This document shows, piece by piece, positions 8,623-16,130 of a stretch of DNA of 45,652 nucleotides. The stretch's first letter is position 1. Every line of letters starts with the position of its first letter. The notes beneath the pieces are model-generated. The model saw only the letters and a program-made list of their open reading frames with translations. It was not told the DNA's origin and did no database searches. The position numbers and the translations under genes are program-made. Source of the stretch: Planctomycetaceae bacterium (GTDB taxonomy: Bacteria > Planctomycetota > Phycisphaerae > Phycisphaerales > Zrk34); the NCBI GenBank assembly GCA_002685935.1, contig NYZD01000029.1, positions 1-45,652 of the forward strand, read 5' to 3'.

Positions 8623-10971
8623 CTAGATCACCTCAATCGCTTCATGGGGACAAACCTGTTTGCATGTGTCGCATCGCGTGCAGGTCACGTCGTCGATCGT
8701 ATGTATGCGGTAGGGCACCATGGGGATCGCGTCGACAGGGCAATGCTGGGCGCAAATGGTGCAGCCGACGCAATCATCGGTGATGCGGTAATCGATCAGC
8801 ACCGCGCATCGGCCGGCCGGGCAGCGGCCTTCGAGGTGGGCTTCGTATTCGTCGTGGAAGTATTGCAGCGTGGTAAGCACAGCGTTTGGCGCGGTCTGGC
8901 CCAATCCACATAGGCTCGACTGGCCGACAGAACGAGCGAGATCTTCGAGTTGGGCCAAGTCATCGGCGCGGGCGTGTCCCTGGCAGATACGATCGAGGAT
9001 ATCGAGCATGCGACGGGTGCCGACGCGGCAGAACGAGCACTTCCCACATGATTGATCCTGGGTGAACCGCAGGAAGTATCGCGCCAGGTCGACCATGCAG
9101 TCGTCGTGGTCGAGCACGACCAGCCCACCGGAGCCCATGATCGCGCCGACATCGTGTAGGGCCTCGTAATCGATGGGCGTGTCGGCGAGCGCGGCGGGGA
9201 TACATCCGCCGGACGGTCCGCCGATCTGGACGGCCTTGAACTGCCGACCGTCGAGCGTGCCGCCGCCCATGTCCTCAACGACCTCGCGAATGGTGATGCC
9301 CATGGGCACTTCGATCAGTCCGCCGCGCTTCACCTTGCCGGCTAGGGCGAACACCTTCGTGCCTTTGCTGTGCTCGGTGCCCAACGAGGCGAAGGCTTCG
9401 GGGCCATGGCGGACGATCCACGGCAAGACGGAGAGCGTTTCGACGTTGTTGATCAGCGTGGGCTGATTCCACAGGCCGGACTCAGCGGGGTAGGGCGGTC
9501 GGCGGGACGGCGTGCCGCGGTCGCCTTCGATGGATGCGATGAGGGCGGTCTCTTCGCCGCAGACGAACGCACCGGCGCCCTCGCGGATCGAAAGTCGCAG
9601 CGGTCGGCGATGGTCGGTCTCGTCATCGCCCGTCAGGCCGCGCTGCTCGAAGATCTCGATGGCTTCGCGCACGCGCTGCACGGCCAGCGGGTATTCACGC
9701 CGGATGTAGAAGATGCCTTCGTCGGCGCCGACGGCGTACGCGGCGATCGCCATGCCCTCGATCACACGATAGGGAAACGATTCAAGCAGCATGCGATCCA
9801 TGAAGGCGCCGGGGTCGCCTTCGTCGCCATTGCAGATCATATACTTCGGGTGGCCTTGCGCTGCGGCGACGGCGCGCCATTTGCGGGCCGTGTCGAACCC
9901 CGCGCCGCCGCGCCCGCGCAGACCGCTTTGTGCAATGAGGTCGATGACCTGCTCGGGGGTGTGGTTGTTGACGCAGCGGCGCCAGGCGGCGAACCCGTCG
10001 TGCTGGAGATAGGCATCCAGGTCGAGCGGGTCCATCTCGCCGAAACGCTCGGTGGCAATCTGATGCTGCGGGCCGAGGAACTCGATGATGGTTGGATCGC
10101 GCACGTCCACGGCGTGGCGTCGGGCGGGCTTTGGCTCATTGTAAAGGACGCGGTCCATCCAGTCGTTCACGGCGCGCCCGATGCGCTGGTGCAATCGTCG
10201 TGGTCGAAAATGGCGGGCGACGATCGAAGGCGCCTCGCTCGTCGTGACGCCGGAGTAAACGATGGGCTCAGCGTAGGGCAGCCTGACCTCGACCATCGGT
10301 GTGCGGTGGCACATGCCCACGCAACCGACGCGCTGCACCTTCAGCGGCGCGCCGAACGCGGCGGAGGCATCCTGAAAGGCAGCGAACACCTGGTCACTGC
10401 CCTTGGCGACGCAACAGGAATCCAGGGCGATACGGATCTCGCCAACATGGCCGTTGCCGTCGGCAGTGGCGTGACGTGGTGCGTGGCTCTCGGCGTCGGC
10501 GGCCGTCTGCTGGAATTCTCGGAACGTCTCGGCGACACGGTCGGGCGTGATGGGGCCGTAGGTCACGTCGTCAATGCGCACGACCGGAGCCAGCGTGCAA
10601 CAGCCGAAGCAGGCGACCTTTTCAACCGTGAACTGTCTCGCGGCGTCGGTGTCCTGCTCGGGGCCCAGTTCCAGATGGTGTTCGATGGCCTGCTGAACGT
10701 GCGGGGCATTCCTCACGTGGCAGGCCGTGCCGTGGCAGACGCGCACGTGATGGCGGCCGGCCGGTGTGTGGCGGAATTGGGCGTAAAACGTCGAGACGCC
10801 GAGGACCGAGGCGGGCGTGATCCGCGTGAGCCGACACACATGTTCCAGCGCTTCGGGCGGCAGGAAGTGGTAGTGGTGCTGGATGTCCTGAAGAATCGGT
10901 ACGACGGCGTCCGGCCCGTCGCCGTGGCGTCGGACGGCCTGCTCCACCGTGCTCAGATCGATCTGCGTCAT
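8623..10971 (-). CDS. NuoE-NuoF-ferredoxin fusion, NADH-oxidising diaphorase subunit (HydC+HydB-like)
   Basis: 782 residues. Order: a NuoE-like [2Fe-2S] domain (Cys79-x4-Cys84, Cys121-x3-Cys125); a second thioredoxin-like domain (Cys186, Cys187, Cys217, Cys221); the NuoF FMN/NADH domain with GRGGAGF (353-359) and NGDEGDPGAF (381-390); the NuoF [4Fe-4S] motif CGKCSFCRVG (Cys642, 645, 648) with Cys688; and a C-terminal 2x[4Fe-4S] ferredoxin (Cys734, 737, 740, 744 and 764, 767, 770, 774). This is the architecture of HydC plus HydB of NAD-linked hydrogenases and Stn-type transhydrogenases, joined in one chain. It should oxidise NADH at FMN and pass electrons into the clusters. The start at 10971 overlaps the upstream stop (ATGA); the open frame further upstream is antisense-like, Arg/His-rich sequence and was rejected. 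No hydrogenase or formate dehydrogenase gene is nearby. Confidence 0.92.
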   Translation of the reverse strand: MTQIDLSTVEQAVRRHGDGPDAVVPILQDIQHHYHFLPPEALEHVCRLTRITPASVLGVSTFYAQFRHTPAGRHHVRVCHGTACHVRNAPHVQQAIEHHLELGPEQDTDAARQFTVEKVACFGCCTLAPVVRIDDVTYGPITPDRVAETFREFQQTAADAESHAPRHATADGNGHVGEIRIALDSCCVAKGSDQVFAAFQDASAAFGAPLKVQRVGCVGMCHRTPMVEVRLPYAEPIVYSGVTTSEAPSIVARHFRPRRLHQRIGRAVNDWMDRVLYNEPKPARRHAVDVRDPTIIEFLGPQHQIATERFGEMDPLDLDAYLQHDGFAAWRRCVNNHTPEQVIDLIAQSGLRGRGGAGFDTARKWRAVAAAQGHPKYMICNGDEGDPGAFMDRMLLESFPYRVIEGMAIAAYAVGADEGIFYIRREYPLAVQRVREAIEIFEQRGLTGDDETDHRRPLRLSIREGAGAFVCGEETALIASIEGDRGTPSRRPPYPAESGLWNQPTLINNVETLSVLPWIVRHGPEAFASLGTEHSKGTKVFALAGKVKRGGLIEVPMGITIREVVEDMGGGTLDGRQFKAVQIGGPSGGCIPAALADTPIDYEALHDVGAIMGSGGLVVLDHDDCMVDLARYFLRFTQDQSCGKCSFCRVGTRRMLDILDRICQGHARADDLAQLEDLARSVGQSSLCGLGQTAPNAVLTTLQYFHDEYEAHLEGRCPAGRCAVLIDYRITDDCVGCTICAQHCPVDAIPMVPYRIHTIDDVTCTRCDTCKQVCPHEAIEVI

Positions 10972-12752
10972 GGTGTGTCGTGCTCGATGCAAATCATGTT
11001 CTTCTCGGTGCGGATGTAGATGCGGCCATCGACAAACGCCGGCGTGCTGTTCACCGGCTCGCCCAGGTCGCACTGGGCCAATTGTTCGAATGCCGGTCCG
11101 GCCCGGAGTATGAGGGTCACGCCTCGCTTGCTCGTGACGTAGATGCGCTCGCCGGCGATGATCGGCGATGATCGGAATCGCGCGCCCAACTTCTGACGAT
11201 AGGCTGTCGACCCGTCGGTGCTGTCGAGGCAGGTCAACGTGCCGGACGTTGTCAACAGGTAGACGTAGCGTCCATCGCACGTCGGGCTGACGATGTCGGG
11301 GATGTCATCGGTCGTGGTCCATGCGATGTGGGTGTTGCTCACATCGCCGCGGCCGTCGACGCGGACGGCTTGCAGCTGACTGCCGGGGCTGACGGCGAAC
11401 ACCATCCCGTCACCCCACGCCACCGACGGCGCGACTTCGCCAAACACGTCGCCGCTGCGCCAAAGTTGTCGGCTGGTGCTCGGGTCGTAGGCGATCACCC
11501 ACGGCTCGGCGAGCGTGATCAACTGATCATGGCCGTCGGCGGGCACGATGATGGGGCTGGTCCACGATACGTCGACGTCGCGCGGCGTCTGCCATGCCCG
11601 GCGGCCGCTGCCGCCGTCGAACGCGATCAGCGATGACATTCCTTCGTCGACATAGCCCTGATCGAATTGCACAAGCAGCAGATTGTTGTACGTGATGAGC
11701 GACGAGGCGTGTCCGTAGTGGTTGCTCGGCGCGCCCAGGGATTCGGCCCAGACCTGATTGCCATCGAAATCGAACGCGATCAGATCACCGTTGGCAAAGA
11801 TGGCATAGACACGTTGGCCGTCGGTGGCCGCGGTCGGGGCGGCGAAGCCGGTGTCGGCCATGACGATGGGCGGGTCGATGTCACGGCCGACGACGTTCGG
11901 CACGGCTCGACTCCACAGAAGCGAGCCGCTGTGCGCATCGAAGCAGTACATCTCGCGCCCCGCTTTGTCAGCGCCGGTGCAGAAGATGCGATCGCCCCAG
12001 ACGACCGGCGAATTGTGACCCGGCAGCGCGATCGGCGTGGACCAGCGGATGTTCGTGCGCGTCGCGCCACCCCAATCGGTTGGCAGATCGGTCGCATCGG
12101 CGACGCCCAGGCCGCCGGGACCGCGGAAGCTGGGCCAGACGGCCGTCGCGGCGACCGGTGGACGCTCGTCACGTGTCGCGATGGTCGACGGTTCTGTTGG
12201 CGCCGGCGTCTGAGAGGCCAGGACAAGATTGGGCGCATCGCGGAAGTCGATAGTGAGGAACGCTGCTGCCACGATGGTGATCACCGCCAGCGCGCCTACC
12301 GACCACGACGTGGCCCGGGGGTGTGTATTGTCGTCGTCGGTCGGCTGTCCGGCGCGGCTGGGCATCGGCGCGCGCGCTCGGCACGCCGCGGCGAGGCGTG
12401 CGGTCAGCAACATCATCGTCACGCCGCCGATCAACAGATACGCGCCGAAATCAGAAAAGGCGCGGCGGCTGAAATAAGTCGACCGCAGTTGCCGATCCGA
12501 TTCCCGTATTTGCTGCTTGATCTGAGCATCAAGCGGACTGTCCCGCAGCGCCTGCTTCAAGGCCAGGTGCTCGGGCGCATCGAGGGGATTGTCCGTGCCC
12601 AGATGCCAGAACGTGATCACCATCAGGACCGCGACGACCAGACTGAACAGCCCGGCCACCACGGACGCGCTGACCGCGGCGCGATAGCCGACGGCGGTGC
12701 GCACGGGACGATCCGTCGGGGCGGGAATCACGTTGAGCGGTATGTCGTTCAT
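10968..12752 (-). CDS. PQQ-like beta-propeller protein with three N-terminal membrane segments
   Basis: 594 residues. Three hydrophobic segments at about 27-47, 103-122 and 150-169 precede a PQQ-like propeller (about 205-590). The propeller has repeated blades such as 'VVWGDRIFCTGADKAG', 'YCFDAHSGSLLWSR' and 'VYLLTTSGTLTCLDSTDGS'. The stretch between the first two segments is helical and charged. By the positive-inside rule the propeller is probably extracytoplasmic (inference). The gene shares ATGA overlaps with both neighbours (12749-12752 and 10968-10971), which ties the propeller to the NapH-like protein upstream and the NuoEF-like protein downstream. The role is unknown: it could be a scaffold, or a sensor of a cofactor or substrate. 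Confidence 0.87.
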   Translation of the reverse strand: MNDIPLNVIPAPTDRPVRTAVGYRAAVSASVVAGLFSLVVAVLMVITFWHLGTDNPLDAPEHLALKQALRDSPLDAQIKQQIRESDRQLRSTYFSRRAFSDFGAYLLIGGVTMMLLTARLAAACRARAPMPSRAGQPTDDDNTHPRATSWSVGALAVITIVAAAFLTIDFRDAPNLVLASQTPAPTEPSTIATRDERPPVAATAVWPSFRGPGGLGVADATDLPTDWGGATRTNIRWSTPIALPGHNSPVVWGDRIFCTGADKAGREMYCFDAHSGSLLWSRAVPNVVGRDIDPPIVMADTGFAAPTAATDGQRVYAIFANGDLIAFDFDGNQVWAESLGAPSNHYGHASSLITYNNLLLVQFDQGYVDEGMSSLIAFDGGSGRRAWQTPRDVDVSWTSPIIVPADGHDQLITLAEPWVIAYDPSTSRQLWRSGDVFGEVAPSVAWGDGMVFAVSPGSQLQAVRVDGRGDVSNTHIAWTTTDDIPDIVSPTCDGRYVYLLTTSGTLTCLDSTDGSTAYRQKLGARFRSSPIIAGERIYVTSKRGVTLILRAGPAFEQLAQCDLGEPVNSTPAFVDGRIYIRTEKNMICIEHDTP

Positions 12753-14086
12753 GACGTTCCGGGCGCGGCGGCGGGCATCTGTCCTGCGGCGGTCAGTTCA
12801 TTGAGCATCTCGACGTTGCGCGGATCGTGCGGGCAGTAGCGAAAACAGCGTGCGCACGCCACGCACCAGGCGCGGTCAATGTCGTATTCCGCCCGTCGGG
12901 TGCGACGCGCCAGTTGCAGCCACGTCATGCCGAACGCGAGTGCGACGAACGCGCCGGCGATCGGCGTGCCAATGCGGTAGCGCCAGGTGACCGTCGCGGC
13001 CCGGTCGTACGCGTCGGCGATCGGCGAGCCGGTGGCGCGAAATGCCTTGGTCTGATCGGTGAGGTCGGTGAACACGCCGGCCTGCTCGGCATGCAGGCGA
13101 TCGGCTAGGCGCACGGCCACGTCCATGCGCGACATCGGCTCGACGAGCAGGTACCCGATGCCGGCGCCGAGCGCCACGATCAAGGGCAGCGCCGCCGCGG
13201 TCAGCACGAACCGACGACGATCGGCGCCGCGCTCGGCAGGCGGGATCGGTTCGACGGTCGGCACTCGAATCGCGTTGACCGGACAGGTGTCCTTACACAG
13301 GTGGCAGTTGACACACTGTTGTGGATCGATGCGGGCGTGCCAGGTTGAAGCGCGCGAGATCCACCCAAGGATCACGCCGTAGGGGCAGAAGTAGCGGCAG
13401 TAGGGGCGGACGACAATCATGCCGAGCAGGAGCATCGCCACGCCGAGCAACACCATGTTGAACCGCCCGCTGAGGCGGAAGATGGCGATGAACGGATCGT
13501 ACTCGCAGATGATGAAGGCGCTGCCGGTCGCGGCGAAAAGCACGGCGGCGGCAAGGTAGATGTGGCGCAGCAAGCTGAGCGGTGTTTCCAGCCACATGGG
13601 GACGCGCACGGGCGATGTCGCCACGAGATCCTGAATGGCGCCCAGCGGGCAGACAGCGGCGCAGAATGTGCGCCCGAACAGGAACGTGAAGATGATCGGG
13701 ATCAGGAAGAACGCGCCGACGATCAACGGCAGGACGTAACCGCGATCGAACAGGGCCAATGAGACGTTCTGCACCGATCCGATCGGGCACACGCAGCCCT
13801 CGCGCCAGAAGCCGAAGTAGATGATTGCGAAGATCGTGACGCCGATGACGCCGCGCCGCGATCGCCGGGCGAGGATGAGATACGACGCGACACCCAGCGC
13901 GGCGATCAGGACCGCGACGTCGAGGATCGCATACCACGACGCATCGGGCGCGGGCGTCGTGGCGGTGGGCAGCTGATGGCCCGACTCAAAATCCGGCGGG
14001 GGGAACCGCGAAGCCGCCCCCGCAATCCCCGGCAGCACGGCGAACAGCAGCACGGCGCCCGGGATGTACGACGGCCAACGTTTCAC
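12749..14086 (-). CDS. NapH/NosR-like membrane polyferredoxin
   Basis: A 445-residue integral membrane protein with about seven hydrophobic segments. It has the NapH/NosR/CcoG-family pairs CxxxCP at Cys142/Cys146 and Cys230/Cys234, an extra Cys98-x-Cys100-Pro, and two [4Fe-4S] motifs: Cys258, 261, 264, 268 (CVNCHLCKDTCP) and Cys408, 411, 414, 418 (CVACARCFRYCP). NapH and NosR relatives move electrons between the quinone pool or cytoplasmic donors and periplasmic acceptors. The N-terminal FMN domain of NosR is absent. The gene starts with GTG in a GTGA overlap with the polyferredoxin stop (14083-14086). Together with that NapG-like protein it forms a recognisable NapGH-type membrane/periplasm pair. 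A second large soluble loop (about 315-370) between the last segments has no motif I recognise. Confidence 0.87.
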   Translation of the reverse strand: MKRWPSYIPGAVLLFAVLPGIAGAASRFPPPDFESGHQLPTATTPAPDASWYAILDVAVLIAALGVASYLILARRSRRGVIGVTIFAIIYFGFWREGCVCPIGSVQNVSLALFDRGYVLPLIVGAFFLIPIIFTFLFGRTFCAAVCPLGAIQDLVATSPVRVPMWLETPLSLLRHIYLAAAVLFAATGSAFIICEYDPFIAIFRLSGRFNMVLLGVAMLLLGMIVVRPYCRYFCPYGVILGWISRASTWHARIDPQQCVNCHLCKDTCPVNAIRVPTVEPIPPAERGADRRRFVLTAAALPLIVALGAGIGYLLVEPMSRMDVAVRLADRLHAEQAGVFTDLTDQTKAFRATGSPIADAYDRAATVTWRYRIGTPIAGAFVALAFGMTWLQLARRTRRAEYDIDRAWCVACARCFRYCPHDPRNVEMLNELTAAGQMPAAAPGTS

Positions 14087-14649
14087 GTCTCATTGACTCG
14101 TTTCAGCTTGTAGGGCGTCTCGGCCGGGACGCGTGAGATCGCCTCGGACGGGCAGGCCATGGCGATGCTGCATTCATTGCAGTTCACGCATCGGTCGTGT
14201 CGAATTTGAAGGAACAAGGATCCGTTGCCGAATGCCGCGCACCCCGCGACGCACCGGCTGCACCCGATACACTTCTTGTCGTCAATGGTGTATTGGTAAT
14301 ATGGATCCTCAATGAACGAGCGCTGCAGCGCGCCGGTCGGGCAGAGCTGATTCTCGGCGCCGGTGTTCAGTTCGTTGGGTCGTGGCTCGAAATAGCCAGT
14401 GCACAGGTCGCAATACCCGCACATCGCAAACGCGTGCACACACTTGACGGCTGACTCGGTTAGCACGCATTCGGTGGCGCATCGGTGGCACTGAATGCAC
14501 TTGTCCGGATCGATCTGCCAGACGGTTTCCGTTGCCTGGCTGCGACCGGATAGCACGCCCGCCAGTGCGCCGGTGCCCAGGAGGGCCGACCCGCGGACCC
14601 AGCCGGTCAGAAAATCACGTCGCGTGCTGTGCGGGGTATCGTCGGGCAT
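14083..14649 (-). CDS. Tat-exported polyferredoxin (NapG-like)
   Basis: 188 residues. The N-terminus carries a twin-arginine signal (TRRDFLTG, residues 9-16) and a hydrophobic stretch rich in Gly/Ala, so the protein is probably exported folded and loaded with clusters. Cysteines are grouped as Cys51, 54, 57, 61; Cys70, 77, 80, 83 and 103; Cys127, 130, 133, 137; and Cys154, 157, 160, 166. This is consistent with up to four [4Fe-4S] clusters, as in NapG, DmsB or NrfC. Overlap with the NapH-like gene downstream and a two-base gap to the four-Cys gene upstream support a shared membrane/periplasm electron path. No catalytic molybdoenzyme partner is seen. Confidence 0.87.
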   Translation of the reverse strand: MPDDTPHSTRRDFLTGWVRGSALLGTGALAGVLSGRSQATETVWQIDPDKCIQCHRCATECVLTESAVKCVHAFAMCGYCDLCTGYFEPRPNELNTGAENQLCPTGALQRSFIEDPYYQYTIDDKKCIGCSRCVAGCAAFGNGSLFLQIRHDRCVNCNECSIAMACPSEAISRVPAETPYKLKRVNET

Positions 14650-14651
14650 GA

Positions 14652-14885
14652 TCAGGTGGCGTCCACGGCGTCCCGAAAGGAAAGTGCCGCCGGCAGGTTA
14701 CAGGAGCGAGCGGCCGCGCATTGCCGGCAGATGCCCCGGTTCACACACGGCGCTTCGGTGGGTTTGGTCACGCGCTTGGTGACCAGCCCGGCGGTGACGA
14801 CGGTGACCGCGCCGAGTGTCGCATAGCGCACGGCACTGCGGAACAGGTCGCGTCGGGAGCGCGGGCTTGGGTCGTGTTCGGTCAT
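14652..14885 (-). CDS. Small Tat-exported four-cysteine protein
   Basis: A 77-residue protein with a Tat motif (SRRDLFRS, residues 10-17), one hydrophobic segment (about 20-35), and a short exported tail carrying Cys47-x5-Cys53-x2-Cys56-x5-Cys62. I do not recognise the family. Four closely spaced cysteines on a Tat substrate suggest a metal centre, most simply a single Fe-S cluster assembled before export, although two disulfides are possible. It lies two bases before the NapG-like gene and 25 bases after the NHL gene, so it is very probably co-translated with the redox operon. The coordinates are convincing because the frame fits the gap exactly and both the RR signal and the Cys motif are intact. 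Confidence 0.75.
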   Translation of the reverse strand: MTEHDPSPRSRRDLFRSAVRYATLGAVTVVTAGLVTKRVTKPTEAPCVNRGICRQCAAARSCNLPAALSFRDAVDAT

Positions 14886-14910
14886 GACGTATTCACTGAA
14901 CTGATCGAAC

Positions 14911-15954
14911 TCATGCGATGGGCTCGAAGCGTTGCAGGATGCCGGTCGCGGGATTCAACACCAAAATGCGGCCCGCGGCATCGGCGGCGGCAATGGGGCC
15001 GACGCCCGGCGCGGCGGGTGTTACCGACAGTCCCTCGGCCACGTCCTGATCGAAATCGGCAGGCCCGGCGACGACGCCATCAAATGTGCCGTCGGCGCGA
15101 TACACCTTCACCCGCATGAGTCCCTTCTCGCAAGTCACGAATCGCCCGTCGGGCAGGAACGTGAAGTGGCAGGGATTGCAGCAGCCGCAAAATCCTTCGA
15201 TCGCCATCGTCGCGTGGCCCCAGGTGCGTACGAGGTCGCCGTCAAAGGTAAAGGCCTCCAGCCGATGGCGACCTGTATTGGCGACCCAGAGGTGTCCGCT
15301 GGGGCCGACCGCCACATCGAAGTAGGGGCTGGGGATTAACAGCCCGTCGATGTGGCGCTGCGGGTCTTTTTCCGCGATTCGGCCGATCAGTTCGCCGGCG
15401 ACGTTGTAATGCAACACCACACGGTTGCCGCCATCGGCGATGAACACGTGATCAGCGGACACGGCCAGTGACGTGAAATACGCACGATCTCCTTGCGGCG
15501 CCCATGCGGCGCGGCGCGCGCCCTTGGCGTCGAACACCTCGACGTGATCCGTGAATCCAACGTACGCGGCGCCGCTGTCATCGAGGGCCAGACAGTGTGC
15601 GGGCGCGGACAGGTTGATGGTTGCGACGACGGCGCCGTTCTCGTCGTAGGTGATGACACGATCGGCGCTGATGATATGGAACCGCCCGTCGGCGGATGCT
15701 TGCAGGTCCACGGCGTCTTTCAGATTGCGTGCGATGGTGTCGGCTGGGCGGTATCGCATGAGCGCCGGGTCGATGTGCGCCAGTTCCGTCAGGTCGTATT
15801 CAAACGGGTTCTCGGCGTCATCAGACGTCTGCTTGCCGTCCCGCGTGATCTTGACCGCAGCCAATGCCCCCAGCCCGGCGATCGCGCCGCCGGCGGCGCC
15901 GATTCGGATGAAATTCCGCCGGCTCAAATCACGTTGTTGCTCGGAATCGGACAT
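14911..15954 (-). CDS. Tat-exported NHL-repeat propeller with Cys-rich loop
   Basis: 347 residues from the chosen start. A Tat motif (SRRNFIRI, residues 11-18) and a Gly/Ala-rich hydrophobic stretch are followed by a six-bladed NHL/SMP-30-like propeller, with blades such as 'HVFIADGGNRVVLHYNVAGE' and 'LWVANTGRHRLEAFTFDGD'. Blade five or six contains a striking loop GFCGCCNPCHF (Cys256, 258, 259, 262 and His263) with Cys275 further on, which looks like a metal or cluster site. The start at 15954 places the RR motif near the N-terminus. An upstream ATG at 16134 would add 60 Arg-rich residues that do not look like protein. A promoter-like element and a 27-codon open frame lie in the 176-base gap upstream. 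Confidence 0.86.
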   Translation of the reverse strand: MSDSEQQRDLSRRNFIRIGAAGGAIAGLGALAAVKITRDGKQTSDDAENPFEYDLTELAHIDPALMRYRPADTIARNLKDAVDLQASADGRFHIISADRVITYDENGAVVATINLSAPAHCLALDDSGAAYVGFTDHVEVFDAKGARRAAWAPQGDRAYFTSLAVSADHVFIADGGNRVVLHYNVAGELIGRIAEKDPQRHIDGLLIPSPYFDVAVGPSGHLWVANTGRHRLEAFTFDGDLVRTWGHATMAIEGFCGCCNPCHFTFLPDGRFVTCEKGLMRVKVYRADGTFDGVVAGPADFDQDVAEGLSVTPAAPGVGPIAAADAAGRILVLNPATGILQRFEPIA

Positions 15955-15983
15955 GGTTTCACCACCATTCGCGTGATCACGAC

Positions 15984-16067
15984 TCAATGCCGCTGAGCGT
16001 CCTGTCGGCCTCCCGGCGCGACGGCCATCTGATCCACGATGTTGTCTATCTGGTCGGGAATATCCAT
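15984..16067 (-). CDS. Possible 27-residue leader peptide or small protein
   Basis: In the only sizeable gap inside the redox operon, an ATG at 16067 opens 27 codons ending in TGA (15984-15986). The acidic N-terminal part, MDIPDQIDNIVDQMAVAPGG, looks protein-like. The ATG lies only a few bases after the predicted transcription start of the promoter-like element at 16079-16108, so translation would be nearly leaderless. I see no family match. It may be chance: a frame this short is common in GC-rich DNA. Confidence 0.25.
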   Translation of the reverse strand: MDIPDQIDNIVDQMAVAPGGRQDAQRH

Positions 16068-16078
16068 GATTTAACTTC

Positions 16079-16108
16079 ATTGTAGCGGGCGTTGACACAC
16101 GGCGGCAA
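16079..16108 (-). promoter_or_regulatory. Sigma70-like promoter upstream of the NHL gene
   Basis: On the minus strand TTGCCG (16103-16108) and TACAAT (16079-16084) are separated by 18 bases. This is a reasonable match to -35/-10 consensus elements, in the gap between the first propeller gene and the NHL gene. It would let the downstream genes be transcribed apart from the first propeller gene. Confidence 0.4.
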
Positions 16109-16130
16109 GCCCGCGGCACGATTCGCCGCT

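Noticed and set aside
6985-8913. 642-codon open frame on the plus strand
   Set aside because: It is antisense to the flavoprotein gene, which has clear Fe-S and FAD motifs; the frame arises from GC-rich codon bias and its protein has no recognisable domain.
7015-10971. Respiratory complex I or [FeFe]/[NiFe] hydrogenase locus
   Set aside because: There are no NuoB, C, D, H or L-type genes and no H-cluster or Ni-Fe motifs in the window; only diaphorase-type parts are present.
9370-11019. 549-codon open frame on the plus strand
   Set aside because: Antisense to the NuoEF-like gene; same explanation. Similar frames at 5694-6842 and 11667-12839 were dropped for the same reason.
10972-11280. Upstream N-terminal extension of the NuoEF-like gene
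   Set aside because: The added residues are His/Arg-rich and overlap the propeller gene; the start at 10971 sits in an ATGA overlap and gives a canonical NuoE N-terminus.
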